Source: Alkalibacillus haloalkaliphilus
Lineage (GTDB): Bacteria; Bacillota; Bacilli; Bacillales; Alkalibacillaceae
NCBI RefSeq assembly: GCF_007991275.1
Contig: NZ_BJYA01000001.1
Location: 1 to 64,000 of the forward strand
Length of the DNA stretch: 64,000 bases
Direction: 5' to 3'
Shown here: positions 7,997 to 17,461 of the stretch, in pieces
Position numbering within the stretch: position 1 is the stretch's first letter
Layout: the number at the start of each line of letters is the position of its first letter
Notes under the pieces: model-generated
The model's database searches: none
The model's input: only the letters and a program-made list of their open reading frames with translations
What the model was told of the DNA's origin: nothing
Made by a program: the position numbers and the translations under genes

Positions 7997-10615
7997 TTAA
8001 ATTCCTTCTGAATCTGTTAAAGCACCTGCAATTCGGTTGTGGTGTAATGAATAACCGAATGTTCTCTCAACATAATGGAATGCTGTTTGTACTTGTTGAT
8101 CATACCATTCGGGGTTGTCCATAAGATCTAAAATCGTCTTCTGTACATCTGGCCATTCTACATAAATCGCCGCTTCACCGAATACTGGCTTATAGATTGG
8201 TGGCAGAATGACTGGAATGCCTACTGACATCGCTTCAAACATAACACGACCGAATGCTTCCATTAAGTCTGGGTGTGTATAGTATAAGAAAATGTCGAGA
8301 TCTTTTAAAAACTCTTTAGGATCTTTTTCGCCAAATGCGTAAATCGTCCAGTTATCAGGTTGGTAGCCTAATAATTCGACTGGTGATTTTGCGCCACCTA
8401 ATATGTGTACTTCAAACGGATCTTTCTCTGGATAAACCGATAGTAAGACTTGTTTGTCGTTCGGCCACTTTACGTAATGGTCACGTGAGTGTCGTCCTAT
8501 TTTTATTTTATCATTGTTTGGCTTGTTTGAACGTTTCCATTCTTCAAGATTAATTATATTTAACCAGTCTTCTTTCGATAAATTAATGTGCTTTAGGTCT
8601 TCTTGGTGGTACTTTTCTAAGCTTTCTCGCATGACAGGTCCGATTGGATGCCAAATGCCTTTTTTACCGAAATAGTCTTGTGCTCGTTTCGCTGTTTTTT
8701 TAATATCGTAAAGCGTTCGAGCCCCTTCGCTGTACTCGTGTTTCGGTGTTTGATTCACGATGACTTTAAGCTGCTTAGCTTCAATGTCTGGTACGTACTT
8801 TTGCCATTCTTGTAAGATCGGCGGATGCCTTACGATGAGTAGATCACAACTCACTTGCTCTCCATAAACAACCATCGACACTTGTTCGCCATCGATTTGC
8901 TTTCGAACTTGTGGGTTGATTTGTCTTGAAGATGTGACATCGAATCGATTAAGTTGGACGAGTCCTGTTTTTAAATTAGCTTGTTTTTGTGCTTTAACCT
9001 CTTCAATGTTCGACATGTTCGTTCCGCCGAGTAAACGGAAGTCAGACACAATGATGACATCAAAGTGACGTCTGCCGTTTTGTTTTAACTCGCGGTTCGG
9101 CTTCATTGGTTCAGGTACTGGATACAGTCGATTCTCCATTGGGTACGGGTAATATAAATTGTCTTGATGCGTTTCATGATAGTTCGTTTGCGATTCTTTA
9201 TATTCTTTACGTGCTCCCATGAAAAATCCTGGATAACCGAAAGCTGAACTGCCTGTAAGTGAGCTTGATGATTGTCTTTGAAAAGAAAGTGGTCCTGATT
9301 TCATGTCGTGGACTGCTTCCTTGCCGAAGATGAGTTTAAGTCTTGTTTTAAACTCCCCGTCAGCACCAAAACGTACGCTATCCCAATAGCCTAGTTTGTC
9401 TAATGCTTCTTTTCTGAACATGAGTGATGACATGTTTGGGAAAATGTAAGTGCCTGGTCGACCACGTCGGTAAAACTCCATCTCATCAGTTAATCTTGCT
9501 TGTTCTGACGTGTTAGCGATGAATTTAGAGTTGTCGATTAGATGACGCGCTTGAATTTCGATTTTTTCAGGATGTGACCAGTCGTCAGCATCGTTAATGG
9601 TGATGAAGTCACCGTTTGCGATGTTTAAGGCGTCATTTCTTGCAACATAAGGGCCACTATTCTGACTCGTTTGGATTACTTTCACTCGGCTGTCACGTTG
9701 TTCATAAAGTTTCGCAGCTTTATAAGTTTCATCTTGGCTGCAATCATCGACAATGATAATTTCTAAGTTTTCATATGTTTGCTTCAGCATCGATTCAATC
9801 GCAACATGGATTGTATCAGCTGAGTTATAAGCTGGAATAATGACTGTGACGAGCTTATCGTAAAGCTTCTTTGGTAAATCAGGTGTTACGTTAAGTAATG
9901 CGTTGTAGTCGTTCGTGTCTTGGCTCTTTTGACTAAGTAATGGTTTAAGGTTAGTTTGTTTTAATGCTTTATTAATATAGACGATTTTTCGGCTAAAGTT
10001 TGATGCTAAACTTGCTTTAGCTAATAACAGATCGGCATGTACGTTTAATTTAAGTGCTTGATCAATGAGCTCATTTGCTTCTTCAGTCTGTCCTAATAAT
10101 TGCAGTGACTCAGCTTTTAAAACCGTTGCTTGCTCTTTACGCTTAGCATTGCGGTCTTTTTTAATAACTGTGTCTAAATAGTCAATTGCTTTTAACGCTG
10201 ATTGTTGGTCGTATTGGTTCGCACACCATAAGCCTAATTCGAATCCTGCACGCATTCTAACAGCTTTTATATCTGACTTGTTGTACATATAGTCGAGTTC
10301 TTCTAAACCTTTATACGTAAAGCCCATTTCGTATAGTTGATATTTGACTTTGTTTACTTTTTTCGTTGCTTTTTGTTCGTTAATCTTTGGGTTAATGAAC
10401 TCTCTAGGGCTTCGTTTACGCGTTGCATACTTTTTCGCCAAGCGGATATTCCGCTTCACGACGGGTAGCCTTTCAGATACTAGACGACTAACCATGTTAT
10501 GTCTGACGGTGTTGTAATGCCTTCTTTTCGAATAGTATTCGACTGTTAATTGTTCATTAAGTTGTCTTGCTTCTTCGAGTTGTTTTTCAACATGGTTAGT
10601 GTCTTGTTTAGACAT
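7997..10615 (-). CDS. Large two-domain glycosyltransferase (TPR-like + GT2 + GT-B), copy 1
   Basis: 872 residues, ATG with AAAGGAG 10 bases upstream; it overlaps the preceding gene by 8 bases. Residues 85-230 are helical repeats of TPR type. A GT-A family 2 domain spans about 255-450, with VTVIIPAYNS, VDDCSQDET (290s), the metal motif NDADDW (341-346) and PLSFQRQSSSSLTG. The C-terminal half (about 510-872) resembles a GT-B fold: RLLGGTNMSNIEE, IGRHSRDHYVKWP, EAFGRVMFEAMSVGIPVILPP. Two catalytic folds in one chain suggest that it adds two alternating sugars, as in polymerising glycosyltransferases. It is a tandem paralog of the next gene with near-identical C-terminal motifs. UDP-glucuronate from Ugd is a likely donor (inference). 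Confidence 0.82.
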   Translation of the reverse strand: MSKQDTNHVEKQLEEARQLNEQLTVEYYSKRRHYNTVRHNMVSRLVSERLPVVKRNIRLAKKYATRKRSPREFINPKINEQKATKKVNKVKYQLYEMGFTYKGLEELDYMYNKSDIKAVRMRAGFELGLWCANQYDQQSALKAIDYLDTVIKKDRNAKRKEQATVLKAESLQLLGQTEEANELIDQALKLNVHADLLLAKASLASNFSRKIVYINKALKQTNLKPLLSQKSQDTNDYNALLNVTPDLPKKLYDKLVTVIIPAYNSADTIHVAIESMLKQTYENLEIIIVDDCSQDETYKAAKLYEQRDSRVKVIQTSQNSGPYVARNDALNIANGDFITINDADDWSHPEKIEIQARHLIDNSKFIANTSEQARLTDEMEFYRRGRPGTYIFPNMSSLMFRKEALDKLGYWDSVRFGADGEFKTRLKLIFGKEAVHDMKSGPLSFQRQSSSSLTGSSAFGYPGFFMGARKEYKESQTNYHETHQDNLYYPYPMENRLYPVPEPMKPNRELKQNGRRHFDVIIVSDFRLLGGTNMSNIEEVKAQKQANLKTGLVQLNRFDVTSSRQINPQVRKQIDGEQVSMVVYGEQVSCDLLIVRHPPILQEWQKYVPDIEAKQLKVIVNQTPKHEYSEGARTLYDIKKTAKRAQDYFGKKGIWHPIGPVMRESLEKYHQEDLKHINLSKEDWLNIINLEEWKRSNKPNNDKIKIGRHSRDHYVKWPNDKQVLLSVYPEKDPFEVHILGGAKSPVELLGYQPDNWTIYAFGEKDPKEFLKDLDIFLYYTHPDLMEAFGRVMFEAMSVGIPVILPPIYKPVFGEAAIYVEWPDVQKTILDLMDNPEWYDQQVQTAFHYVERTFGYSLHHNRIAGALTDSEGI

Positions 10616-13121
10616 CTTTTCGGCACTCCTTTAAACGGTCGGCGTGTTTTTGATATCCGAAATGCTTTTCGACGTATTCTAAAGCAATGTTCACTTGGTT
10701 CTCATACATCTCGTCGCCTGCCATTAATTGATCGACAATTGAGAGTACTTTATCTGTTTCAGCATAAATCGCTGCTTCTTTAAAGACGGGTTCGAACACT
10801 GGTGGTAAAATGACTGGTACCCCAACGGCCATCGCTTCAAAAATGACTCGACCAAAGGCTTCTTTAAGCTCTGGGTGAGTGTAGTACGCAAATACATCGA
10901 TCTCTTTAAGGAATTCTTTAGGATGCATGTCGCCAAACTGATAGATTGTCCAGTTATCTGGCTGTTTTCCTAACAGTTCAACTGGCGCTTTAGCCCCTCC
11001 TAAAATTCGCACTTCATAAGGGTCAGTGTTTGGATAAACTTTAAACAGTTCTTCTTCTGACGTTGGCCATTTAACAGCATGGTCTCTTGAATGGCGACCG
11101 ATCACTACTTTGTCATGGTTAGGTCGCTTGTCACGTCTCCATTCATCGATGTTAATAATGTTAATCCAATCTTCGTCTGATAGATTAATGAGATTGAGAT
11201 CTTCTTTATGATAAGTTAGTAACGCATCTCGCATAACAGGTCCAATAGGTGACCATGTGCCAGCTGTTCCGAAGTATTCATTTAACCGTTTCACACTTGT
11301 TGGGATTTCATAAAGTGTCTCGCCTGTTTCGCTATAATCTCGCTTTGGTGTCTGGTTAACAATGACTTGGACACTTTTCGCTTCTATGTCAGGTAAATAC
11401 GTTTGACGTTCTTCTAAAATCGGTGGATGTCTTAATACTAAGACGTCACAGCTTACTTTCTCACCATAAACGATTAGTTGGACTTGTTCACCGTCAATTT
11501 GTTCTCGTACTTTCGGGTTCATTTCTTTTAATGAATTGAGCTCGTATCTTGATAGTTGAACGAGTCCTGTTATCAAACCTAAGTCTCTTTGTGCTTTAAT
11601 CTCTTCAATGTTCGACATGTTCGTTCCGCCAAGTAAGCGAAATTCTGACACGATAATAACATCAAAGTGACGTCGACCATTTTGTTTCGATTCACGGTTT
11701 GGCTTCATCGGCTCAGGTACTGGGAAAGGTCGAGTTGTCATTGGGAAATCGTATTTCAACTGATCTGGATTTTGCTCGTGATAAGCTGCTTGAGCATCAC
11801 GATATTCTCTTCTTGCCCCCATGAAGTAACCTGGAAAGCCGAATGCTGAACTAGCCGTCAGCGAACCACTCGATTGACGTTGGAATGAGAGTGGTGCGGT
11901 CGTTAAGTACTTAACGGACTTCTCACCGTATGTGATTTTCACTCTTTTGACGAACTCGGCATCGCCACCGAAACGGACTTGATCCCAATAGCCTAATTCA
12001 TGAAGTACTTCTTTACGGAACATGAAAGATGACATGTTTGGGAAAATGAACTGGCCGAATTTACCGCGGCGATAAAATTCAAGCTGTTCTGTTGCTCGCG
12101 CTTGTTGTGAAAAGTTCCCCATAATATTAGTGTTTTCAATTAGATCGCGTACTTGTGTTTCAATTTTAAGTGGATGTGACCAATCATCAGCGTCATTTAT
12201 TGTAATAAAGTCACCCGTTGCTACATTAAGTGCTGTATTCCTGGCTGTATAAGCTCCACCATTTTGTTCTGTTTGGATCACTTTAATTCTGTCATCAATT
12301 GATTCATATTGTTTGGCTAATTCAAACGTATCGTCTTGGCTACAATCATCAACGACGATAATTTCAAGGTTACGCCAAGTTTGTTTCCTTAACGATTCAA
12401 TAGCAATTTCAATCATGTTACCGGCATTATAAACTGGAACAATAATGGACACTTTTCCTTCTTCATCAACTGGCTGTAATTGATCATCTGTCACATCAAG
12501 GCGGTCGTATAAATCGTAATTTTTGTCCGTGAAATGGACTGTCTTTTCACCATGCTGTTCGTATACTTTGTTAATCCACTTTAATTGGTCTTGTTCATTG
12601 GTATGAGCATTAGCCATAGCTAAGAAGATGTCAGGATTGTTAGTATTCTTGTAAGGCTCAAGTGTGTTAATTGCCTGGTTGTACTCACCTAAGTTTCTTA
12701 ATGACTCTGCTTCCATAATAGCGATCCGTTGTTGTTCTGTTTCGTCTTTAGTTAATGGCTTAATTTCCTCTAATATTGAGAGTGTTTCTTTGTCGTCTTC
12801 TTCTGTATATTTATTGGCATGCCAAAGAGCCAGCTCTATTCCAGCCAGCTTTTTTAAAAATTGATTATCGTCTTGTTTAAAAAAGTCGTTTAGTTCTTCG
12901 ATTGCTTTTTCGTAAAAACCAAGCTCGTAAAGCTTGAACTTCGCTCGTTCAATTTTACGAACTTGTTGTTGTTTTTTACCGGGTTTCAATACTGATTTCA
13001 CTTTTGCTTTTTGATTGTCTGTTAGTAAATTGCTTAGCTTTTCTTTTTGTGATGGTTTGAGCAATGTATATAGGATCCAATCAAGGGCTTTGGACACTGC
13101 TCGTTTGACCGCTCGTAACAC
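10608..13121 (-). CDS. Large two-domain glycosyltransferase (TPR-like + GT2 + GT-B), copy 2
   Basis: 837 residues if translation begins at GTG 13121, which has GGAAGTGG five bases upstream. A TTG at 13136 in frame would add five residues but lacks a ribosome site. Architecture equals copy 1: helical repeats, GT2 domain with SIIVPVYNAG, VDDCSQDDT, NDADDW and FQRQSSGSLTASSAFG, then a GT-B half with RLLGGTNMSNIEE, IGRHSRDHAVKWP and EAFGRVIFEAMAVGVPVILPP. It lies 13-28 bases after the ABC ATPase gene and overlaps copy 1 by 8 bases. The GT-B halves of the two copies are much more similar than their N-terminal halves. Polymer backbone synthesis at the inner membrane face is inferred. Confidence 0.82.
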   Translation of the reverse strand: MLRAVKRAVSKALDWILYTLLKPSQKEKLSNLLTDNQKAKVKSVLKPGKKQQQVRKIERAKFKLYELGFYEKAIEELNDFFKQDDNQFLKKLAGIELALWHANKYTEEDDKETLSILEEIKPLTKDETEQQRIAIMEAESLRNLGEYNQAINTLEPYKNTNNPDIFLAMANAHTNEQDQLKWINKVYEQHGEKTVHFTDKNYDLYDRLDVTDDQLQPVDEEGKVSIIVPVYNAGNMIEIAIESLRKQTWRNLEIIVVDDCSQDDTFELAKQYESIDDRIKVIQTEQNGGAYTARNTALNVATGDFITINDADDWSHPLKIETQVRDLIENTNIMGNFSQQARATEQLEFYRRGKFGQFIFPNMSSFMFRKEVLHELGYWDQVRFGGDAEFVKRVKITYGEKSVKYLTTAPLSFQRQSSGSLTASSAFGFPGYFMGARREYRDAQAAYHEQNPDQLKYDFPMTTRPFPVPEPMKPNRESKQNGRRHFDVIIVSEFRLLGGTNMSNIEEIKAQRDLGLITGLVQLSRYELNSLKEMNPKVREQIDGEQVQLIVYGEKVSCDVLVLRHPPILEERQTYLPDIEAKSVQVIVNQTPKRDYSETGETLYEIPTSVKRLNEYFGTAGTWSPIGPVMRDALLTYHKEDLNLINLSDEDWINIINIDEWRRDKRPNHDKVVIGRHSRDHAVKWPTSEEELFKVYPNTDPYEVRILGGAKAPVELLGKQPDNWTIYQFGDMHPKEFLKEIDVFAYYTHPELKEAFGRVIFEAMAVGVPVILPPVFEPVFKEAAIYAETDKVLSIVDQLMAGDEMYENQVNIALEYVEKHFGYQKHADRLKECRKDV

Positions 13122-13149
13122 GTTAACCACTTCCAACTTTGATTTATAA

Positions 13150-14664
13150 TTAACCTTTTCTCTTCACAGATTCTTTGTACTGTTCAACGACTTCTTCAGC
13201 TTCGCCATCGGAAACGATTTGACCTTGTTCCATCCAAATCGCTCTTGTACATACTTGTTTAACGAAGCGCATGCTGTGTGAAACAATAATGACGGCTTTA
13301 GCGCTTTCCATCATTTCTTGGATCTTCTCACTAGCTTTCTCTTTAAAAGCCATATCTCCTGTTGATAATGCTTCGTCAATAATGAAGATATCCGGTTTTA
13401 ATTGAGCGGCAATACTAAAGCCTAAACGCGCTGCCATCCCGCTTGAATAGTACTTAACTGGTTTATCAATTGATTTACGAATACCTGAGAAGTCAATAAT
13501 GTTCTCTAATTCACGGTCTACGACATCTTTTGGAATATTTAATAGCATTCCGTTTAAGTAAATGTTGTCACGTCCAGATAGTTGGGCGTTAAACCCTGTA
13601 CCGTAACCGAGTAAAGCGGATGTGTCACCTTGAATGAGAATACTACCTTGGTCAGGTCTTAAAATATTCGTCAGTAACTTACACAATGTACTCTTACCAG
13701 CTCCGTTATGTCCAATGATGCCTACAACTTCGCCTTCACGAATTTCGAAGTCAAGGTCTTTTAACGCGTGAAACGGTTTACGTCCAAGTTTATATTCAAC
13801 CGTTGCATCATCTGCTTTGACGATGACATTGTCTTTCACTTCAGCGTTTGCTTTTACTAGTTCAAAGCTGCGCTGACGTTTTGGCCGTTTTGGAACACTG
13901 TCGCGATACATTTTGGCTACTTCTTTCGGGTCGCCGTCTCCTTTAATTTCACCTTGATCAAGCCAAACTAGACGGTCACAGTTACGCTTAGCGTAATTCA
14001 AACTATGGGTAACGATAATAACCATCTTCGCTTGCTTAACGAGTTGTTTCATTTTGTCAGCAGCTTTCTTACCGAACTGTGCATCACCTGTATTAAGCGC
14101 TTCATCAAGTATTAATATTTCTGGGTTTAAGTGTGATGTGACACTGAACCCTAATCTCGCTTTCATACCACTGGAATAGTACTTCATAGGCTGTTCAATA
14201 AACTCACCTAAACCAGAAAACTCATGGATCGTTTCGAAATACTCATCGATTGTATCTTTCGGGATGCCTAGCATCATCCCATTTAAATAAACATTTTCTC
14301 GGCCCGTTAATTCTTTGTTAAAGCCCATCCCGAGTGAGAAAAGTGCCGATACTTCACCATCTGTATACACACTTCCCTCATCTGGTTTTAAAATGCCCGA
14401 AATGAGCTTACATAATGTCGTTTTACCCGAGCCGTTTGAACCGATTATACCGAGGATTTCGCCTTGATAACCTTTTAAGTCAAGATTACGAAGCGGCCAA
14501 AATTCTTTTTCTTTAGGCTCATCGTCTTTTTTGGAAAATAAGTTAAAGACTTTAGATTTGTAGTCTTCTGTTGTCCCTGCACGGAATGAGACACCTAAGT
14601 CTTTTACTTCTAAAACGACTTCTCTATTCTCTTGTTTTTCATGTGTAACTTGTTCTTGTACCAT
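13150..14664 (-). CDS. Fused tandem ABC ATPase of a TagGH/Wzm-Wzt-type polymer exporter
   Basis: 504 residues containing two complete nucleotide-binding domains. Domain 1 has Walker A GSNGSGKT (75-82), signature YYSSGMKARLGFS, Walker B EILILDEALNTGD and H-loop IIVTH. Domain 2 has Walker A GHNGAGKS (318-325), YYSSGMAARLGFS, DIFIIDEALSTGD and IIVSH. Both domains look catalytically intact. Wall-polymer exporters of this class normally have one such domain per polypeptide that dimerises, often with a C-terminal extension; here both halves are fused and no extension follows. It is 13 bases after the permease gene. It should power export of the lipid-linked polymer made by the neighbouring glycosyltransferases. 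Confidence 0.9.
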   Translation of the reverse strand: MVQEQVTHEKQENREVVLEVKDLGVSFRAGTTEDYKSKVFNLFSKKDDEPKEKEFWPLRNLDLKGYQGEILGIIGSNGSGKTTLCKLISGILKPDEGSVYTDGEVSALFSLGMGFNKELTGRENVYLNGMMLGIPKDTIDEYFETIHEFSGLGEFIEQPMKYYSSGMKARLGFSVTSHLNPEILILDEALNTGDAQFGKKAADKMKQLVKQAKMVIIVTHSLNYAKRNCDRLVWLDQGEIKGDGDPKEVAKMYRDSVPKRPKRQRSFELVKANAEVKDNVIVKADDATVEYKLGRKPFHALKDLDFEIREGEVVGIIGHNGAGKSTLCKLLTNILRPDQGSILIQGDTSALLGYGTGFNAQLSGRDNIYLNGMLLNIPKDVVDRELENIIDFSGIRKSIDKPVKYYSSGMAARLGFSIAAQLKPDIFIIDEALSTGDMAFKEKASEKIQEMMESAKAVIIVSHSMRFVKQVCTRAIWMEQGQIVSDGEAEEVVEQYKESVKRKG

Positions 14665-14677
14665 CGAACAACCTCAT

Positions 14678-15487
14678 TTACAATGCTTTAATAATTTTGT
14701 GTTCATTCTTACTATAGAAATAGATCATAACGTAAAACAGTAGGAAAGAAATTGCAAAGACATTTAATAACCCTAAAAAGTCTGGATTCGTTTGATACAT
14801 TAGTACATTACGATACGACTCGACTATAATTGCTATAGGGTTATAGTCAACGAGAAAATCGAGAGTAATAACGTTAGATCCGATTTCAATCTCTTGACCT
14901 TTCAGGCGTCCACCTGCCCATATAATCGGTGACGCGTAAAATAAGACACGTGTCAAATGAGTTAATAAATGATCGATATCTCTAACGAAAACCGTAACGT
15001 ATGCTAATAACATCCCAATACTTAATAAAAAGACTAACTGCGTCAGAATTATTAGCGGAATGTAAACCACTTGCCAACCTGGCATGACACCGAAGAAGGC
15101 TAAAAATGTTGCGACAATAATTAAACCGAACGAGAAATTCACCATTTGTGTAAAAGCTACTGAAATTGGGAAGATCGACTTCGGTAAATATACTTGGTTA
15201 ATAATTGAACCATGCTTCATAATCGATTTCGCAGACGAGTTAATTGTCGTCTGGGCCCAACGCCATGCCACTAAACCAATAACTAAGAATACGGCGAATG
15301 GTTCTTCTTCCCCTCTATTTAGAACAATTTTTAATAGGAAGTAATAGACTAGGACGTTTAATAGTGGGTCTAACAACCACCAAAAATAGCCTAAGTAACT
15401 ATTACGATTATCAGCTTTTAGTCCAGATTTAACGAGGTAATATAATAAATCTTTTCGTTTAAGCATTTCTTGAAAATAAGTTCTCAT
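14678..15487 (-). CDS. TagG/Wzm-like ABC-2 polymer export permease
   Basis: 269 residues with about six membrane segments. The family hallmarks are the N-terminal LVKSGLKADNRNSYLGYFWWLLDP region, INQVYLPKSIFPIS, a VRDIDHLL amphipathic segment and the NPIAIIVESYRNVL motif near the end. This is the membrane half of an exporter for lipid-linked teichoic acid or polysaccharide. A single permease gene implies a homodimer that would pair with the single fused two-domain ATPase encoded 13 bases downstream. It follows a GT2 gene by 26 bases in the same run. Confidence 0.9.
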   Translation of the reverse strand: MRTYFQEMLKRKDLLYYLVKSGLKADNRNSYLGYFWWLLDPLLNVLVYYFLLKIVLNRGEEEPFAVFLVIGLVAWRWAQTTINSSAKSIMKHGSIINQVYLPKSIFPISVAFTQMVNFSFGLIIVATFLAFFGVMPGWQVVYIPLIILTQLVFLLSIGMLLAYVTVFVRDIDHLLTHLTRVLFYASPIIWAGGRLKGQEIEIGSNVITLDFLVDYNPIAIIVESYRNVLMYQTNPDFLGLLNVFAISFLLFYVMIYFYSKNEHKIIKAL

Positions 15488-15513
15488 AAGCGTTCCTCAC
15501 ACATCCCATGACA

Positions 15514-16305
15514 TTATATCTTGTACTTGCGCTGTTGCTGCATCTTTCTTATATAGAAATAGACGTAGTGGGTAAAGTACCATGCGCTTTGTAACACATT
15601 CATTCCGAAGCGCTCTCGATAAATTCTCCAATTGAGTTTTGCTACTTTTAATTTGTTACTGGAGATCGAATTTGATACTTTACGATATTTACTCAGCACT
15701 TCTTGTAAGGCATAGGCTTTGAAACCTTCTTTTGTAATATCTAACCACAACAAATAATCTTGTCTATTTCTCATTAAGTCCATTTGAACATGGCCGACTT
15801 TTTTTCGGTCAAGCATAACGGTTAAGCAACCGATATGACAAAACTTTAGTAAGTCTCCATACTTTAACTCATTCGGAATTTCGTATGGTGCACCAGTCAG
15901 ATGACCATCTTCATCGATGACTTTATACTGTGTGTGCGAAAAGGCGATATCGCGAATTTTCATGTTACGGTATTGTTTTTCAAGCTTTTCTGGTAGCCAC
16001 AGGTCGTCGCTGTCTAAAAAGGCGATAAAGCGACCTTGAGCTAGGTCCATTGCTACATTTCTTGCATAACCAGCGCCTTTATTCTCATCCAATTTGTGTA
16101 ACTTAATTCGTGAATCATGTTGTCGGATCGATTCAATGATTTCAACTGTTCTGTCAGTTGAACAATCATCGACTATAACCATTTCCCAATTTTCGATTGT
16201 TTGTGCTTGTACTGATTTAATCGTCTCTTCGATAAATTGTTCTGAGTTATAAGTCGGTGTGATCACCGAAATAATTGAATCGACATATTCATATTGCTGT
16301 TCCAT
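15514..16305 (-). CDS. GT2 family glycosyltransferase
   Basis: 263 residues forming a single GT-A domain: ISVITPTYNSEQFIEETI, VDDCSTDRTVEI, GAGYARNVAMDLAQGRFIAFLDSDDLW (metal-binding DSD) and YGDLLKFCHIGCLTVMLDRK. No membrane helix is evident, so it is probably cytosolic or peripheral. It resembles the small GT2 enzymes of teichuronic-acid and capsule loci. Position between two GT4 genes and the exporter suggests a priming or linkage sugar transfer; donor and acceptor cannot be read from the sequence. Confidence 0.85.
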   Translation of the reverse strand: MEQQYEYVDSIISVITPTYNSEQFIEETIKSVQAQTIENWEMVIVDDCSTDRTVEIIESIRQHDSRIKLHKLDENKGAGYARNVAMDLAQGRFIAFLDSDDLWLPEKLEKQYRNMKIRDIAFSHTQYKVIDEDGHLTGAPYEIPNELKYGDLLKFCHIGCLTVMLDRKKVGHVQMDLMRNRQDYLLWLDITKEGFKAYALQEVLSKYRKVSNSISSNKLKVAKLNWRIYRERFGMNVLQSAWYFTHYVYFYIRKMQQQRKYKI

Positions 16306-16324
16306 TTAAGATACACCTACACCT

Positions 16325-17446
16325 TTACTTGTGTGGTTTGATTTCTTCATACCACTTAATAAGTTTATTCTCTTCTACGCCCCAATGCAACCCATCTAAA
16401 ACAGCCTTTCTTCCATTTTCGGCTAACTGTCTTGCATATTCTGGTTTGTTGCGGAGCGTTTCAATTGCTTGTTTTATTTCATCTGGGTGATCAGGGTCAA
16501 CTGTGATACCACAATTATGTTTTAGGATAAATTCATCCCATTTTTCAAAGTTTGAACAAATAATTGGTAAACCTGCTGCCATATACTCAAAGAATTTCGT
16601 TAGCTCCTTCTTTACGTAATGTTCAGTCGGTGGAAAGATTGCGACACCTGCTAGCCAATCGTCTTGCATGTAAGCATCCTCTATCTCGTCTTTCGGAACA
16701 TATTCGTCAATTCCTTTAAAATAGATTCGGCTTGCGTGATCTCCTGCGATTTCTTTTATTTGTTCTGCAAAAGGTTTACGGCAATACCCGACAAAGTGCA
16801 TTTCGACTTGTTCATCTATTATTGGTAATTCGGCATGGTGTAACGCACCGCGTTCTAGCGTTACGTTTCCAGTGTATAATAGTTTATTAGTTTTAGTATT
16901 TCCTAAAATTTCTTTATTTAAAATGCGTTCACTTATAATCGGATAATTTAAAATGTCTTGTCCTGTTTGGTACTTCTCTTTATAATACTTTTCAGCAATG
17001 ACTTTCTCCATTTTACGGCTGAATAACTTCTCTACCAATTTAAAAGTTTTTGCGACTACTCGTCTTAACGGTTTTGGCAAGTATTCTTTTTGCAGCATAG
17101 CTGTTTCATAATCTTCATGAATATCATAGATGACCGTATTATGTTTGTTTTTCAGTAACCATGCAACCGGTAGAAGTTCTGGGTCGTGAAAATGGTAATA
17201 ATCTGCTTTAAGCTGTTTTGCTCGTTTGTATAATTCGAGTGAACTGAAAATCATCCGTTTGAATTTGTTGTTGTGTTTTGTAATGGTGATCGTTTGTAAC
17301 TCATCTTCACTTATATGTTCATTTGCTTCAGGGGCGATTAACGTCACATCATAGCCCGCCTTGTTTAGAGACTGACATTGCTTATAATAAATTCTTGGGT
17401 CTAACGGGTGATGGACTGTCGTTAAGTGCGCGACTTTTGCTGACAT
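16325..17446 (-). CDS. GT4-type glycosyltransferase
   Basis: 373 residues with GT-B fold features. The N-terminal domain begins VAHLTTVHHPLDPRIYYKQC with YHFHDPELLPVAWLL and VIYDIHEDYE. The C-terminal nucleotide-sugar domain has LLYTGNVTLERGALH and FFEYMAAGLPIICSN. The DPRI/HDPELL and IHEDYE motifs are typical of GT4 enzymes of polysaccharide loci. ATG follows AAAGGGGGC. It is 15 bases after the preceding GT4 gene and 19 before the GT2 gene. The sugar specificity is unknown. Confidence 0.85.
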   Translation of the reverse strand: MSAKVAHLTTVHHPLDPRIYYKQCQSLNKAGYDVTLIAPEANEHISEDELQTITITKHNNKFKRMIFSSLELYKRAKQLKADYYHFHDPELLPVAWLLKNKHNTVIYDIHEDYETAMLQKEYLPKPLRRVVAKTFKLVEKLFSRKMEKVIAEKYYKEKYQTGQDILNYPIISERILNKEILGNTKTNKLLYTGNVTLERGALHHAELPIIDEQVEMHFVGYCRKPFAEQIKEIAGDHASRIYFKGIDEYVPKDEIEDAYMQDDWLAGVAIFPPTEHYVKKELTKFFEYMAAGLPIICSNFEKWDEFILKHNCGITVDPDHPDEIKQAIETLRNKPEYARQLAENGRKAVLDGLHWGVEENKLIKWYEEIKPHK

Positions 17447-17461
17447 TGAAGCGCCCCCTTT

